DNA of 64,000 nt from NCBI RefSeq assembly GCF_014217565.1, contig NZ_CP043661.1, positions 7,502,001-7,566,000 on the forward strand, given 5' to 3'. The position numbers and the translations under genes are program-made. Position 1 is the stretch's first letter. Every line of letters starts with the position of its first letter. This DNA comes from Kribbella qitaiheensis (lineage in GTDB: Bacteria > Actinomycetota > Actinomycetes > Propionibacteriales > Kribbellaceae). Shown here in pieces: positions 25,798 to 36,433 of the stretch. Under the pieces are notes generated by a model. It was given only the letters and a program-made list of their open reading frames with translations, had not been told where the DNA came from and ran no database searches.

Positions 25798-26622
25798 GTG
25801 GGCGTACGGGTACTGGGTCCTCGCGACCTCTCAGCAGCGAGGGCCGTCATCGCCCGCGATCCGGTCGTGAACGTCTTCGTGGACAGCCTCGTGCAGACGT
25901 CCGGGCTCGATCCACGCCGTGGCGCGGAGGTCTGGGGGTACGTCGAGAAGGGCGTGCTCGAGGCGCTCTGCCATGCCGGCGGCAACATGGTCCCGGTCGG
26001 TGCCGACGAGGCCGCGCTCCGATCGTTCGCCGCCTATGCGTTGCGGCGCGGGCGGAACTGCTTCCAGATCCTCGGACCGGCCCGCGCGGTCGACCTGCTG
26101 TGGGAAGCGCTCGAACCGCAGTGGGGGCCCGCCCGCGAGATCCGCGACAACCAGCCGTTCATGGTGATCGACACCGACCCGGCGATCGCACCCGACCCGC
26201 TGGTCCGGGCGGTGGAGCCGGTCGAGCTGCCGATCCTCTACCCGGCCTGTGTGGCGATGTACACCGAGGAGGTCGGCGTACCGCCGCAGACCGGACCGGA
26301 CGGCACGTTCTACCGATCCAGGGTCGCCGAGCTGATCCGGTCCGGCCGGGCGTTCGCGCGGATCGAGGACGGCAAGGTCGTGTTCAAGGCCGAGATCGGT
26401 TCGGTCGGGTCGGGCGTCTGTCAGATCCAGGGCGTCTGGGTGGACCCGGACCGGCGGGGCGAAGGGCTGGCCGCGCCGGGGATGGCGGCGGTGGTCGAGC
26501 TGGCCCGGCAGCTCACGCCGGTGGTGACGCTTTACGTCAACGCCTTCAACACGCCCGCGCGCGCGGCGTACGAGCGGGTCGGTTTCCGCACTGTCGAGAC
26601 TTTCTCAACGATCCTGTTCTGA
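25798..26622 (+). CDS. GNAT acetyltransferase with DUF4081 domain
   Basis: A 274-residue two-domain protein: an N-terminal DUF4081 segment (RDPVVNVFVDSLVQTSGLDP) and a C-terminal GNAT domain with acetyl-CoA-binding motif GVWVDPDRRGEGLAAPGMAA and the closing YVNAFNTPARAAYERVGF. The family is found near ispG in mycobacteria, as here. The acceptor substrate is unknown. The start is GTG at 25798. Confidence 0.87.
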   Translation: MGVRVLGPRDLSAARAVIARDPVVNVFVDSLVQTSGLDPRRGAEVWGYVEKGVLEALCHAGGNMVPVGADEAALRSFAAYALRRGRNCFQILGPARAVDLLWEALEPQWGPAREIRDNQPFMVIDTDPAIAPDPLVRAVEPVELPILYPACVAMYTEEVGVPPQTGPDGTFYRSRVAELIRSGRAFARIEDGKVVFKAEIGSVGSGVCQIQGVWVDPDRRGEGLAAPGMAAVVELARQLTPVVTLYVNAFNTPARAAYERVGFRTVETFSTILF

Positions 26623-26706
26623 GCTTGAGCGCTCACTGTGATGGTGTGGTGACCGTTGGTGGGGTTTGCTGTTCGGGCGCCGCCCCGCCCAGCGGAAGGA
26701 ACACCC

Positions 26707-27777
26707 ATGCGAAGAATCGCCACGTCTTTGGCCGGTCTGGCCGCTGTTGCCGTCGCGGTCGCCGGGTTCGCCCCCGGCAGTTCGGCGGCTCCCGCGCCCG
26801 AACCGGTCGCCCAGGCCGACAGCTCGCCGGCGTACTACACGCTGAAGCTGCCTGCGGGACTGACCATCGCCCAACTGGTCAAGGACGGCTACGACATCAG
26901 CCACGGCCACGGCACCCGGCCGATCGTCGTCGCCACTCCAGCGGAGGCCAAGAGCCTGCGCGACAGGGGAGTGCTGCTCGGTAAGAGCGGCAGTGTCTAT
27001 CAGCCGCTGGTACGCCGCGCCGACGCCACCGGTACGACGTACTACGGCGGCTACCACACCGTAGTCGGCCATGAGCAGCACAACGCGGCGGTGGCCTCCG
27101 CACACCCGAACCTGGTGAAGCTGTACGACATCGGCGACTCGTGGAAGAAGACGAAAGGCCAAGGTGGGCACGACATCCATGCCTTGTGCATCACCAAGCT
27201 GACCACCGGCGACTGTGCGCTGAACAGCACCGGCAAGAAGCCGAAGTTCGTGCTGCACACCCAGATCCACGCCCGCGAACTGTCCACCGGCGAACTCGCG
27301 TACCGCTGGATCGACCTGCTCGTCACGTCGTACGGCAAGGACCCGGCGATCACCTCGCTGGTCGACTCGCGGGAGCTGTGGGTGGTCCCGATGGCGAACC
27401 CGGACGGCGTCGATGTGGTCCTGACCCTGCACAGCTTCGGGAACGACATCCTCGCGCCGTACGGGTACACCAACACGAATGCGCCGGACAAGGCCGCTTT
27501 GGTTGCCCTGGGCAAGAAGATGAGCGGGTTCAACGGCTATTCGGTGACGACCGGAGACGGCGGGGTCGGGTACTTCGCGCCGGGTGCCACCGACGACTGG
27601 CTCTACGGAACGCGTGGGGTGCCGTCGTACACGTTCGAGGTGGGGCCCGACTCGGGCTCGTGCGGCGGGTTCTTCCCGGCGTACTCCTGCATGGACTCGA
27701 CCTTCTGGCCGAAGAACAAGGGCGCCTTCCTGTACGCCGCCCAGGCGGCCGCCACGCCGTACGGCACCTTGCCCTAG
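26707..27777 (+). CDS. Secreted M14 zinc carboxypeptidase with internal deletion
   Basis: Exported protein of 356 residues with a signal peptide (about 1-28, cut after SSA-A). Carboxypeptidase residues visible: HTQIHARELSTGE (zinc ligands His and Glu, with the Arg between), TLHSFGN (third zinc ligand His), VGYFAPGATDDWLYG (Tyr region) and TFEVGPD (catalytic Glu). NPDGVDVV is followed at once by LTLHS, so about 80-100 residues that normally carry the substrate-binding Arg and Asn-Arg pair are missing, in frame, near 27420. As written the enzyme should be inactive. GGAAGGA lies before the ATG. Confidence 0.85.
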   Translation: MRRIATSLAGLAAVAVAVAGFAPGSSAAPAPEPVAQADSSPAYYTLKLPAGLTIAQLVKDGYDISHGHGTRPIVVATPAEAKSLRDRGVLLGKSGSVYQPLVRRADATGTTYYGGYHTVVGHEQHNAAVASAHPNLVKLYDIGDSWKKTKGQGGHDIHALCITKLTTGDCALNSTGKKPKFVLHTQIHARELSTGELAYRWIDLLVTSYGKDPAITSLVDSRELWVVPMANPDGVDVVLTLHSFGNDILAPYGYTNTNAPDKAALVALGKKMSGFNGYSVTTGDGGVGYFAPGATDDWLYGTRGVPSYTFEVGPDSGSCGGFFPAYSCMDSTFWPKNKGAFLYAAQAAATPYGTLP

Positions 27778-27819
27778 CGCGGCTACCCATGGGTAACACC
27801 GTCGGCTAGGGTGCTGGTC

Positions 27820-28191
27820 ATGAGTCGACGGAGCAGAAGTACGACTGGGCTGGCCGCGATGTTCGGCGTGATGGGTGTGCTGCACTTCGTCAAGCCGGAG
27901 CCGTTCGAGCGGATCGTCCCGCACCAGTTGCCGCGCAAGAAGGAGCTCGTCTACGCGTCCGGCGTGGCCGAGCTGGCCTGTGCGGCGGGTCTCCTGCACC
28001 CGCGGACCCGCCGTACGGCCGGGCTGCTCAGTACTGCGTTGCTGGTGGCGGTTTTCCCCGCCAACGTGCAGATGGCGCTGGATCTGAACCGGAAGGGATC
28101 GCCGAAGGCCAAGGCGATCGGGTTCGCCCGGCTGCCGTTGCAGCTCCCGTTGATCCGGGCCGCGCTGAAGGCTTCCCGGGAGGGGCGCTGA
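27820..28191 (+). CDS. DoxX-like membrane protein
   Basis: A 123-residue protein with about four short hydrophobic helices, matching small DoxX-family proteins: the start GLAAMFGVMGVLHFVKPEPF and the central ELACAAGLLHPRTRRTAGLL are typical. Family members are linked to redox and stress functions but the role here is unknown. The ATG at 27820 is preceded by CTAGGGTG. A short hairpin (28192-28210) follows. Confidence 0.8.
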   Translation: MSRRSRSTTGLAAMFGVMGVLHFVKPEPFERIVPHQLPRKKELVYASGVAELACAAGLLHPRTRRTAGLLSTALLVAVFPANVQMALDLNRKGSPKAKAIGFARLPLQLPLIRAALKASREGR

Positions 28192-28210
28192 CCTCGGGTC
28201 ACGACCGAGG
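28192..28210 (+). terminator. Weak hairpin after the DoxX-like gene
   Basis: CCTCGG (28192-28197) and CCGAGG (28205-28210) form a 6-bp stem with a 7-base loop immediately after the stop. There is no T-run, so this is a weak terminator candidate. Confidence 0.35.
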
Positions 28211-28305
28211 CTGTGGAAAAGTGGTGAAAGCATTGGCGGCGGGCGGATATCCTCTTTGCCGTCAGTAGTTGTATTCCATTTTTCTGCATCTGCTTGGAGA
28301 CTCCC

Positions 28306-30070
28306 GTGATTCTGCGTATGTCGTCGCTGTTCCTCCGCACCCTTCGCGAGGACCCGGCGGACGCGGACGTCCCGAGCCACCGGCTGCTCGTCCGGGCCCG
28401 GCTACATCCGCAGGGCCGCGCCCGGTATCTACACCTGGCTGCCGCTCGGGCTGCGGGTGCTGCGCAACATCGAGCAGATCGTCCGCGACGAGATGAACGC
28501 GATCGGCGCGCAGGAGCTGGTGTTCCCGGCGCTGGTGCCCCGCGAGCCCTACGAGGCGAGCGGCCGCTGGACGGAGTACGGACCGAACATCTTCCGGTTG
28601 AAGGACCGCAAGGGCGCCGACATGCTGCTCGGCCCCACCCACGAGGAGATGTTCACCCTCGTCGTGAAGGACCTGTACTCGTCGTACAAGGACCTGCCGC
28701 TGTCGATCTACCAGATCCAGAACAAGTACCGCGACGAGGCCCGGCCGCGCGCGGGGGTCCTGCGCGGGCGCGAGTTCGTGATGAAGGACTCGTACTCGTT
28801 CGACATCGACGAGGCCGGTCTGCAGGCGTCGTACGACGCGCACCGCAAGGCCTACATCCGGATCTTCGACCGGCTCGGTTTCGACTACGTCATCGTGAAC
28901 GCGATGTCGGGCGCGATGGGCGGCTCGGCGTCGGAGGAGTTCCTCGCGGTCGCCGAGAACGGTGAGGACACCTTCGTTCGGTCCGCAGGTGGTTACGCCG
29001 CGAACGTCGAGGCCGTGGTGGTGGCCCAGGCCGCGCCGGTCGACGCGTCCGGCGTGCCCGCCGCCGAGGTGGTCGACACCCCGGACACCCCCACCATCGA
29101 CACGCTGGTGGACGCGCTCAACGCCAAGCACCCGCGCACCGACGGTCGCGGGTGGACCGCTGCGGACACGCTGAAGAACGTGCTCGTGATGCTGGTCAAC
29201 CCCGACGGCAGCCGTGAGCCGCTGGCGATCGGCGTGCCCGGCGATCGCACGATCGACGAGAAGCGGCTCGGCGCGCAGGTCGAGCCGGCCGAGGTGGTCG
29301 CCTTCGAGGAGGCGGACTTCGCCAAGAACCCGGCGCTCGCGAAGGGCTACATCGGCCCCGGCGTGCTCGGCTCGGAGAACAGCTCGAAGATCCGGTACCT
29401 GCTCGACCCCCGGGTCGGCGACGGGACGGCCTGGGTGACCGGCGCGGACAAGACCGGCTTCCACGTGATCAACCTGGTGGCCGGCCGCGACTTCACCGCC
29501 GACGGCACGATCCAGGCCGCCGAGGTGCGCGACGGGGACGAGGCGCCGGACGGTTCCGGTCCGCTGGAGTCCGCCCGCGGGATCGAGATGGGGCACATCT
29601 TCCAGCTCGGCAAGAAGTACGCCGAGGCGCTGGACCTGAAGGTGCTCGACCAGAACGGCAAGCTCGTCACGGTCACGATGGGTTCGTACGGCGTCGGCGT
29701 GACCCGTGCGGTCGCCGCCATCGCCGAGGGCAACAACGACGAGCTCGGCCTGATCTGGCCCCGCGAGATCGCACCGGCCGACATCCACCTGGTTGCCACC
29801 GGCAAGGATGCCGCTCCGTTCGAGGCGGCGGCCAAGATCGCGGCCGAGCTGGAGGCGCGCGGGCTGACCGTCCTGTACGACGACCGCGAGAAGGTCACCG
29901 CCGGCGTGAAGTTCAAGGACGCCGAGCTCCTCGGTGTGCCGACCATCGCGATCGTTGGCAAGGGTCTGGCCGACGGAGTCGTCGAGGTGAAGGACCGTCG
30001 CTCCGGCGACCGCACCGACGTCCCCCTGGGCGAGATCGTCGACCACCTGGTCACAGCCGTCCGCGGCTGA
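28306..30070 (+). CDS. proS: Prolyl-tRNA synthetase, frameshifted near the 5' end
   Basis: Bacterial-type class II ProRS of about 587 residues: VILRMSSLFLRTLREDPADA at the start, motif 2 region RDEARPRAGVLRGREFVMKD, an insertion (editing) domain at about 220-390, motif 3 with GSYGVGVTRAVAAIAE, and an anticodon-binding C-terminal domain. One extra base in GGGCCC at 28394-28399 separates LLVRA from GYIRRAAPGIYTWLPLG. Because the gene is essential, a real null frameshift is very unlikely. The GTG at 28306 follows TTGGAGA and matches the family's start. Confidence 0.94.
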
Positions 30071-30085
30071 ACCATCGATCCAAAC

Positions 30086-30122
30086 AGCGCGCCCGCCGAC
30101 CACTCAGGCCGGCGGGCGCGCT
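30086..30122 (+). terminator. Strong hairpin after proS
   Basis: AGCGCGCCCGCCG (30086-30098) pairs perfectly with CGGCGGGCGCGCT (30110-30122): a 13-bp GC stem with an 11-base loop, 15 bases after the stop. It may serve both proS and the convergent GNAT gene. There is no T-run. Confidence 0.75.
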
Positions 30123-30168
30123 GCGTCCCCCACCCAATTCCGCGATTCTCGCCAGGCGATGGGAGGAG

Positions 30169-30972
30169 TCAGCTGCGGACCCAGACGGTCCAGCGTTCGA
30201 GGCGGAGGTAGTGGAGGCGCTGGTAGACGGGCTGCCCGTCGTCACTCGCGATGAGGGCCGCTGGTTGGTGGCTGTGACGAGTGGTGGCTGCCCAGGTGAT
30301 GGCAGCGCCGGCTCCGCGCCCACGGGCTGCGGGCATCACGGCGACGTTCTCGACCACGGTGAGACCGGCAGCGTCGTGGGCGGCTGAGGTCGCCAGCGGA
30401 ACGTCGCCGTCGTAGCCGACCCAGACTGTGGTCGGACTGTCGAGGACCGCGGGGGAGTACAGGGTGCCAGGAGTGAAGGGCTGTAGCTCAGGCAGCGGAT
30501 AGCCCTCAACCAGAACCTTCTCGGCATCGGCAAGTTCCGCCGAGGTGGTCGCCTGGCGAATCTCCAGATCGGTGGTCGGTGGAGCGACTGACGGATCTGG
30601 AAAGCGGATCATCAGCGGAGGGTGGCCGGCCAGGCCGAGACCGTGCGGGCGGAGGTCCGGCGTCGGCCAGGCGCTGACGAACAGATACGGCGCGCTGGTG
30701 CCGAACTCCCGGTCGGCAGCAGCGATCACCTCCGCCGGGTCGACGGGCTGCTTCGGCACGATCCAGTTAGTGATCGGGCCGCGGTCGCCGAGGATGCCGC
30801 CCGCCCAGGTGTCGCCGTCGTACCAGGGCCGGCCGGCCCGGCGCGCGGTGTCGATCGCCCAGGAGGCATGGGCAAGGACGGCCTGCCGGACGAGCGAGTC
30901 CGCGACGGGCAGGTCTGGTTCCCAGCCGGTGGCCAACTGCTCGCCCTCGGGAGGCAGGATCGACGAACTCAT
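30169..30972 (-). CDS. GNAT-family acetyltransferase
   Basis: A 267-residue protein with a C-terminal GNAT domain: VVENVAVMPAARGRGAGAAI is the acetyl-CoA-binding motif and VYQRLHYLRLERWTVW the end of the fold. The N-terminal 130 residues are a less conserved domain with several Trp and Pro. The substrate is unknown. The start at 30972 (MSSSILPPEG) is chosen because the upstream extension would need a TTG start. Confidence 0.8.
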   Translation of the reverse strand: MSSSILPPEGEQLATGWEPDLPVADSLVRQAVLAHASWAIDTARRAGRPWYDGDTWAGGILGDRGPITNWIVPKQPVDPAEVIAAADREFGTSAPYLFVSAWPTPDLRPHGLGLAGHPPLMIRFPDPSVAPPTTDLEIRQATTSAELADAEKVLVEGYPLPELQPFTPGTLYSPAVLDSPTTVWVGYDGDVPLATSAAHDAAGLTVVENVAVMPAARGRGAGAAITWAATTRHSHQPAALIASDDGQPVYQRLHYLRLERWTVWVRS

Positions 30973-31107
30973 CCCGTCACTGTTCCACCCGACTGTGGGA
31001 TTTGTCTCCGTCCCGGCAGCACTCGATGTTGTAATGGTTGAGTCGGACAAAGGCCTTAGGTGAAGATGGCGTCATGCCCAGTTCCACCCGCTCTGTCTGG
31101 TTGCCCC

Positions 31108-31586
31108 ATGCCTGATGTCTCGTTGTGGGCCGTTGTTTTCCTGGTGGTCGCGGCCTTCTCGGCCGGCTGGATCGACGCGGTGGTCGGCGGTGGTGGGCTG
31201 ATCCAGTTGCCGGCCATGCTGCTCGGTCTGCCGAACGCGTCGCCCGCCCAGATCCTGTCCACCAACAAGATCTCGTCGCTGTTCGGTACGACGACGAGCG
31301 CGATCACCTACGGCATCAAGGTGAAGCCGGACCGGCGTACGGTGCTGCCGCTCGCAGGACTGGCCGGACTGGCCGCGGTAGGTGGAGCGCTGGTCGCGAC
31401 GCAGATCCCGATGGCGTGGCTCTCGGACCCGGCACGGGGTCGTTCCTGATCTTCGCGCTGGTCGGACTGATGGGCTACAACTTCCTCCGGGCCAGCGCCA
31501 AGGGCAGCCGCTTCGTCCGGATCATCTTCCTGGTCGTCGTTTCCGCCTTGATCCTTCGGCTCGCGTACGAGGTCTTCCTCGGCTGA
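31108..31586 (+). pseudogene. TSUP (TauE/SafE) sulfite-exporter-like permease with two internal deletions
   Basis: The first 105 residues are a good TSUP N-terminal half (AFSAGWIDAVVGGGGLIQLP, LSTNKISSLFGTTTSA). At about 31422 the sequence jumps, out of frame, to the C-terminal half (GPGTGSFLIFALVGLMGYNF). Near 31500 it jumps again in frame from RASAK to GSRFVRIIFLVVVSAL. About 70 and 45 residues, including several helices, are missing against the usual 250-residue protein. It cannot be a working permease as written. Confidence 0.7.
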
Positions 31587-31709
31587 CCGTCTCAGGATCT
31601 CGCCGGCTGGTCGGTGGTCTTGGCCGCCGGAGTACGGTGGGCGCGCTGTGACGCCTCGTCACGCCACAGCCGCGACGCCGACGAGTGAAAGGCGGGTTGG
31701 ACGACGGAC

Positions 31710-34700
31710 ATGGATGGGCTCCAATTTCGGGTTCTCGGGCCGACCGAGGTGCGGCAGGACGGCTCGCTGGTGGCATTGCCGGCGCGCCGGTTGCGAGCGC
31801 TGCTCACCGAACTGCTGATCAACGCGAACCGGGTAGTTCCACCGGGAGAGCTGATCGAGGCGATCTGGGCCGGTGAACCACCGGCCGGACCTGAGCGAGC
31901 CCTGCACACCTCCTTCTCCCGGCTGCGATCCGCACTCGGTTCGGCGGCCGAGGTGATCCGTACCGTCCCCGGTGGTTACCTGATCGAGCTCGGCCCCGAC
32001 CAACTGGACCTCGCCAAGTTCCGCGCGCTGGTCGAGCAGGGCCGGAGCGGCCGATGATCCGCAACTTCGGGCCCACCTACTCGGCGAGGCGCTCGACCTG
32101 TGGCAGGACGTACCGCTGACCGGCCTCGGCACCGAGTCACTCGAGGGACGGCCGTGGCTGATCGAAGAACGCTTGCAGGCAATCGAACGGCTGGTCGACG
32201 CGCGGCTCGCGATCGGCGATCACTCGTCGGTCGTCGCGGACCTGACCGGGCTGACCAGGGAACACCCGCTGCGGGAACGCTTCTGGTCCCAGCTGATGCT
32301 CGCCCTGTACCGCGGCGGTCGGCAGGCGGACGCGCTGGCGGCGTACCGGCGGTTGGCGGGTCTGCTCGCGGAGGAACTCGGAGTGGATCCGGGGACCGAG
32401 GCCCGCCAGTTGCATCAAGCGATCCTGACCGGCGACGTGCCCGCCCAGGCCCCATCGAAGGATCAAGTCGAGCAGCCGGCCGACGACTGGGCGAGGCATT
32501 CCCAGCTCCCGATGGACCTCAGTGACTTCGTCGGTCGCGAACAGGTGATCACCGAGATCACCGACCGCTTGTCGGAGACCTCGGCGATGCCGGTCGTCAC
32601 CATCTCCGGCGCTCCCGGAGTAGGCAAGTCGGCGCTGGCGGTCCATATCGGACACCGGCTCCGCAGCCGATTCCCGGATGGGCAGTGGCATGTCCGGCTG
32701 GCCGGCGCAGGCAACTCGCCGAGGGATCCGCTGGAGGTTCTCGGCGAACTACTCAGCCTGGCCGGCGTCGATCCGGTCGAGCAGCCGGCCGACCTCGATC
32801 GCCGGGCCGCCTTGTTGCGATCGTCGCTCGCCGACCGACGGGTTCTCCTGTTGCTGGACGACGCCCGTGATGCGCGGCAGGTCAGGCCGATGCTCCCTGG
32901 GACGGCTGGAAACGCAGTACTGGTGACCAGTCGCAATGAGCTTGCCGGTCTGTCCGTCGCGGTCGGCGCTCGTGGTACGCGGCTGATGATGCTGGATCCT
33001 GCCGAGGCGATCGACCTGCTGGCGAGCATGCTCGGCGCCGAGCGGGTCGCGTCCGAGCCGGCTCAGGCCGCGGAGTTGGCCGATGTCTGTGACCGCCTGC
33101 CGCTCGCGTTGCGAATCGCGGCCGGTCTGCTGTCCGGTCGCCCGGACCAGTCGATCGGTGGGTACGTCGAAGAGCTCTGCGCCGGCGACCGGTTGGCGGA
33201 ACTGGCCATCGGTGACGAGCCCGACACCGCGGTCGCGGCGGCGTTCGCCTTGTCGTACGAGGCACTGCAGCCGAACGCGAGGCGGCTGTTCGCCTTGCTG
33301 GGCGTGGTTCCTGGGGGCGACCTGAGTGTGCCGGCCGCCGCGGCGTTGTCAGACGCCTCGCCGCGAGAGGTCGGTCCGCTGCTGGAGACGCTGGCCGCGG
33401 TGAACCTCCTGCAGCGTGAGCGCAGCCGCTACCGCATGCACGACCTGATCCGGCTGTACGCCGCCGGTCGCGCCGAGGTGGAGCCGGATGCCGGCGCTGC
33501 CTGGCAACGGCTGATCGACTGGTACCTGCGAACCACGGACGCGGCGACCAGCTTCGCCTACCTGCCGCTCGTGCGGCTCACCGAGCGGATCTTCGACGAG
33601 AACCCGTTCACCGACGAGGCGCAGGCCGGCACCTGGCTCGAGGCCGAGGAGCAGAACCTGGTCGCCTGCATCACCCGTGCCGCCGACCTGGGCCCGTACG
33701 GCGTCGCATGGCGGCTGGCCGACGTACTGCGGCACTACTTCTCCATGAACGATCGGGTCGGCCCTTGGCGGCAAGCCGCGACGGCCGGGTTGCGCGCCGC
33801 CCGGGCGGCCGGTGAACGGGACGGCGAAGGGGCGATGCGGCACAGCCTCGGCGCGCTGGCCTTCACCGCGGGTGATCCGGAGGCGGCGATCGAAGAGTCC
33901 GCAAAGGCCTGCGAGTGCTACGCCGAGGCCGGATTCGGGTTGGGTGAGGCCGCGCTGCTGTGCAATCTCGGGATGGCTTACGACGACAGCGGTGAGTCGG
34001 TGCAGGCAGCCGAATTCCTGACCCGGGGGATCCGCGCGTTCCGGTCGCTCGGCCGGATCGGCAGTCTGTGGCCTGCCTTGCACAGCCTGAGCAACGTCTC
34101 CTACAACCTCGGTGAGCTGGATGCGGCCGTGGCGGCTGCCTCGGAGGCGCTCGAGATCGCACCGGACGGCTACGCGGGAGTCGTCGGGCTGCTCAACCGT
34201 GGGCTGGCATACCGGCTGCTGGGTGAGATGGACCGCGCGGAGGCCGACACGACCACGGCGCTCGCGATGGAGGACCGGCCGTCGTCGCCCGGGCAGTACG
34301 GGATCGCCTTGCTGTACGCCGATCTCGGCCGGTACGACGAGGCCGCGGTTTGTGCGGAAGCGGCGCTGTCGATCAGCCGGCGGGACGGACTGGAATTCCA
34401 CGAGGCGACAGCGCTCAACACGATCGGAATGGTCCGCCTCGGTCAGGGGCGCCGGGCCGAGGCCGCCCGGCACCACGCGGACGCGCTGGAGATCTCCGGA
34501 CGGCTCGGTCATCGGGCGACGGAAGCCGAGGCGTTGCTCGGGCTGGCAGCGGTGGCGCTCGCCGACGACGACCTGGCCGAGGCGCTCGACCTCGGTCATC
34601 GCGCCCGTGAGCTCGCAGGCCGGTTGAGGCAGCGGATCGTCGAATGCCGGGCCGTTCTTCTCCTCGCCGAAGCCAGCCGTCAGGCGGGCCAAACCGACGA

Positions 34701-34782
34701 CGCGGAACGCTTCACCAGCGAGGCCACCACGATCAAGTCCGGCACCGGCTATCGCACACCTGTCCTGGCCAAGCATCGCTGA
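31710..34782 (+). CDS. AfsR/SARP-type transcriptional regulator (frameshifted)
   Basis: Large regulator of about 1,023 residues once the extra base in GGGCC at 32039-32043 is removed. Order of domains: OmpR-like winged helix (about 1-90, LQFRVLGPTEVRQDG), bacterial transcriptional activation domain (about 95-245), NB-ARC ATPase with Walker A GAPGVGKS (about 300-307) and LLLLDDARDARQV as Walker B, then TPR repeats in the last 350 residues. SARP/AfsR proteins activate secondary-metabolite or stress genes in response to ATP state and protein partners. No large biosynthetic cluster is adjacent; a methyltransferase gene follows by 17 bp. Confidence 0.88.
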
Positions 34783-34799
34783 CGGCTATCGTCTTGGAG

Positions 34800-35567
34800 A
34801 TGGTGAACTACGACGACCGGCTGCACCAGGTGTACGCCGCTGGACGGGGGCTGGAGACGAGCAGCCTGAACGCTTGGATGCAGGCCTTCGCCGATCGGGT
34901 GCCGACCGCGCGACCGTTGACCGTGCTGGACCTCGGCAGCGGCATCGGCCGGTTCACTCCTGCCCTCGCCGAGACTTTCGGCGGACCTGTGTACGGCGTG
35001 GAGCCGTCAGCCCGGATGCGTGAGATCGCGACCGAGACCGCGTCGCACCCGGCCGTGACGTATCTGGACGGTTCGGCCGAGGCGATCCCGCTGCCGGCCG
35101 CGTCCTGCGATTTCGCCTTGCTGTTTTTGTCCTTCCATCACTTCGGCGACAAGTTGCGCGCCCTGCGAGAGCTTGCTCGGGTGGTTCGGCCCGGTGGCAT
35201 GGTGCTGCTGCGAAGTCAGTTCTCCGATCGGATGCCGGACCTGTACTGGTACCGGTATTTCCCGTCCGCCCGGAAAGTGGACGCGGAGATGTACCTCCCG
35301 CTGGACGCGGTCCGCGCCTTGACCGAGCAGGCCGGGCTGACGATTTTGGCTGACCCGACCCTGATCGAGGTCGAGGGCCCGAGCACCGTGCAAGCGTCGT
35401 ACGAGCGGGTGAAGCACCGGGCATACTCCACCTTCGAGCATCTGCCGGCCGATGAGATGGACTCCGGTTTCGCCGCCTTCGAGCTCGATGCCGAATCCAC
35501 CCCCGATCGCGAACTGCCGGCTGTCCCCGCCGCGCTGCTGGTGCTGTACCGACCGCTCCGGGATTAA
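34800..35567 (+). CDS. SAM-dependent class I methyltransferase
   Basis: A 255-residue methyltransferase of the Methyltransf_11 type: motif I is VLDLGSGIGRFTPALAE, the acidic binding residue lies in VYGVEPSARM, and FALLFLSFHHFGDKLRALRE and LARVVRPGGMVLLRS are the later motifs. The acceptor is unknown. It starts 17 bp after the AfsR-type gene and may be co-transcribed. The ATG at 34800 is very close to GGAG; GTG at 34803 is a possible alternative. Confidence 0.85.
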   Translation: MVNYDDRLHQVYAAGRGLETSSLNAWMQAFADRVPTARPLTVLDLGSGIGRFTPALAETFGGPVYGVEPSARMREIATETASHPAVTYLDGSAEAIPLPAASCDFALLFLSFHHFGDKLRALRELARVVRPGGMVLLRSQFSDRMPDLYWYRYFPSARKVDAEMYLPLDAVRALTEQAGLTILADPTLIEVEGPSTVQASYERVKHRAYSTFEHLPADEMDSGFAAFELDAESTPDRELPAVPAALLVLYRPLRD

Positions 35568-35695
35568 AGCCCGAGTGGTCCGCTCAGCCATAAGACCACT
35601 GGCTCGACTGGTATTGCTGCGACAGATCGGATCTCAACGACTCAGCAGGGCAGCGGGTTACGAAACCGTCAGCTCGGCCATCTAGGGTGTGGCCC

Positions 35696-36433
35696 ATGTC
35701 AGAGAACCTGGTGCTGCTCCCTGCCGTCGATGTGGCGGATGGGCAGGCCGTCCGGCTGGTGCAGGGCGAGGCCGGCAGCGAGACTTCGTACGGCGACCCG
35801 CTGGCCGCCGCGATGGCGTGGCAGGAGGCGGGCGCCGACTGGATCCACCTGGTCGATCTGGACGCCGCCTTCGGCCGTGGCAGCAACCGTGAGTTGCTCG
35901 CCGAGGTGACCGGCAAGCTCGACGTACAGGTCGAGTTGTCCGGCGGGATCCGCGACGACGACTCCCTCGAAGCCGCGCTGGCCACCGGTGCGCGCCGGGT
36001 CAACATCGGCACCGCCGCCCTGGAGAACCCCCAGTGGTGCGACCGGATCGTGAAGCAGTACGGCGACCGGGTCGCGATCGGGCTCGACGTCCGTGGCCGG
36101 ACGCTGGCCGCGCGCGGCTGGACCAAGGAGGGCGGCGACCTCTACGAGGTGCTCGAGCGGCTCGAACGGGCCGGTTGCGAGCGGTATGTCGTCACGGACG
36201 TGACCAAGGACGGCATGCTCCAGGGGCCCAACCTGGACCTGTACCGCGACCTGTGCGAGCGCACCGACAAGCCGATCGTCGCCTCCGGCGGCGTCTCGAG
36301 CCTCGACGACCTGCGCGCCCTGAGCACCCTGGTGAGCAACGGCGTCGAAGGCGTCATCGTCGGCAAGGCCCTGTACGCCGGCGCGTTCACCCTGACCGAG
36401 GCACTCGAACTCACCCGTGGAGGCGACAAGTGA
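35696..36433 (+). CDS. hisA: Phosphoribosyl isomerase A (HisA, PriA-type)
   Basis: TIM-barrel isomerase of 245 residues: LLPAVDVADGQAVRLVQGEA with the first catalytic Asp, WIHLVDLDAAFGRGSN, and VVTDVTKDGMLQGPN with the second catalytic Asp. It acts on ProFAR in histidine synthesis. In actinobacteria this protein (PriA) usually also does the TrpF step, and the sequence fits that group. The stop overlaps the next gene's GTG by four bases (GTGA), so hisA is coupled to the reductase fusion. hisF lies 8 kb downstream. Confidence 0.95.
   Translation: MSENLVLLPAVDVADGQAVRLVQGEAGSETSYGDPLAAAMAWQEAGADWIHLVDLDAAFGRGSNRELLAEVTGKLDVQVELSGGIRDDDSLEAALATGARRVNIGTAALENPQWCDRIVKQYGDRVAIGLDVRGRTLAARGWTKEGGDLYEVLERLERAGCERYVVTDVTKDGMLQGPNLDLYRDLCERTDKPIVASGGVSSLDDLRALSTLVSNGVEGVIVGKALYAGAFTLTEALELTRGGDK

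Noticed and set aside
28394..28399. Programmed frameshift in proS
   Set aside because: No slippery heptamer, stem-loop or frameshift stop is apparent, and the same GGCC-linked extra base occurs in seven unrelated genes.
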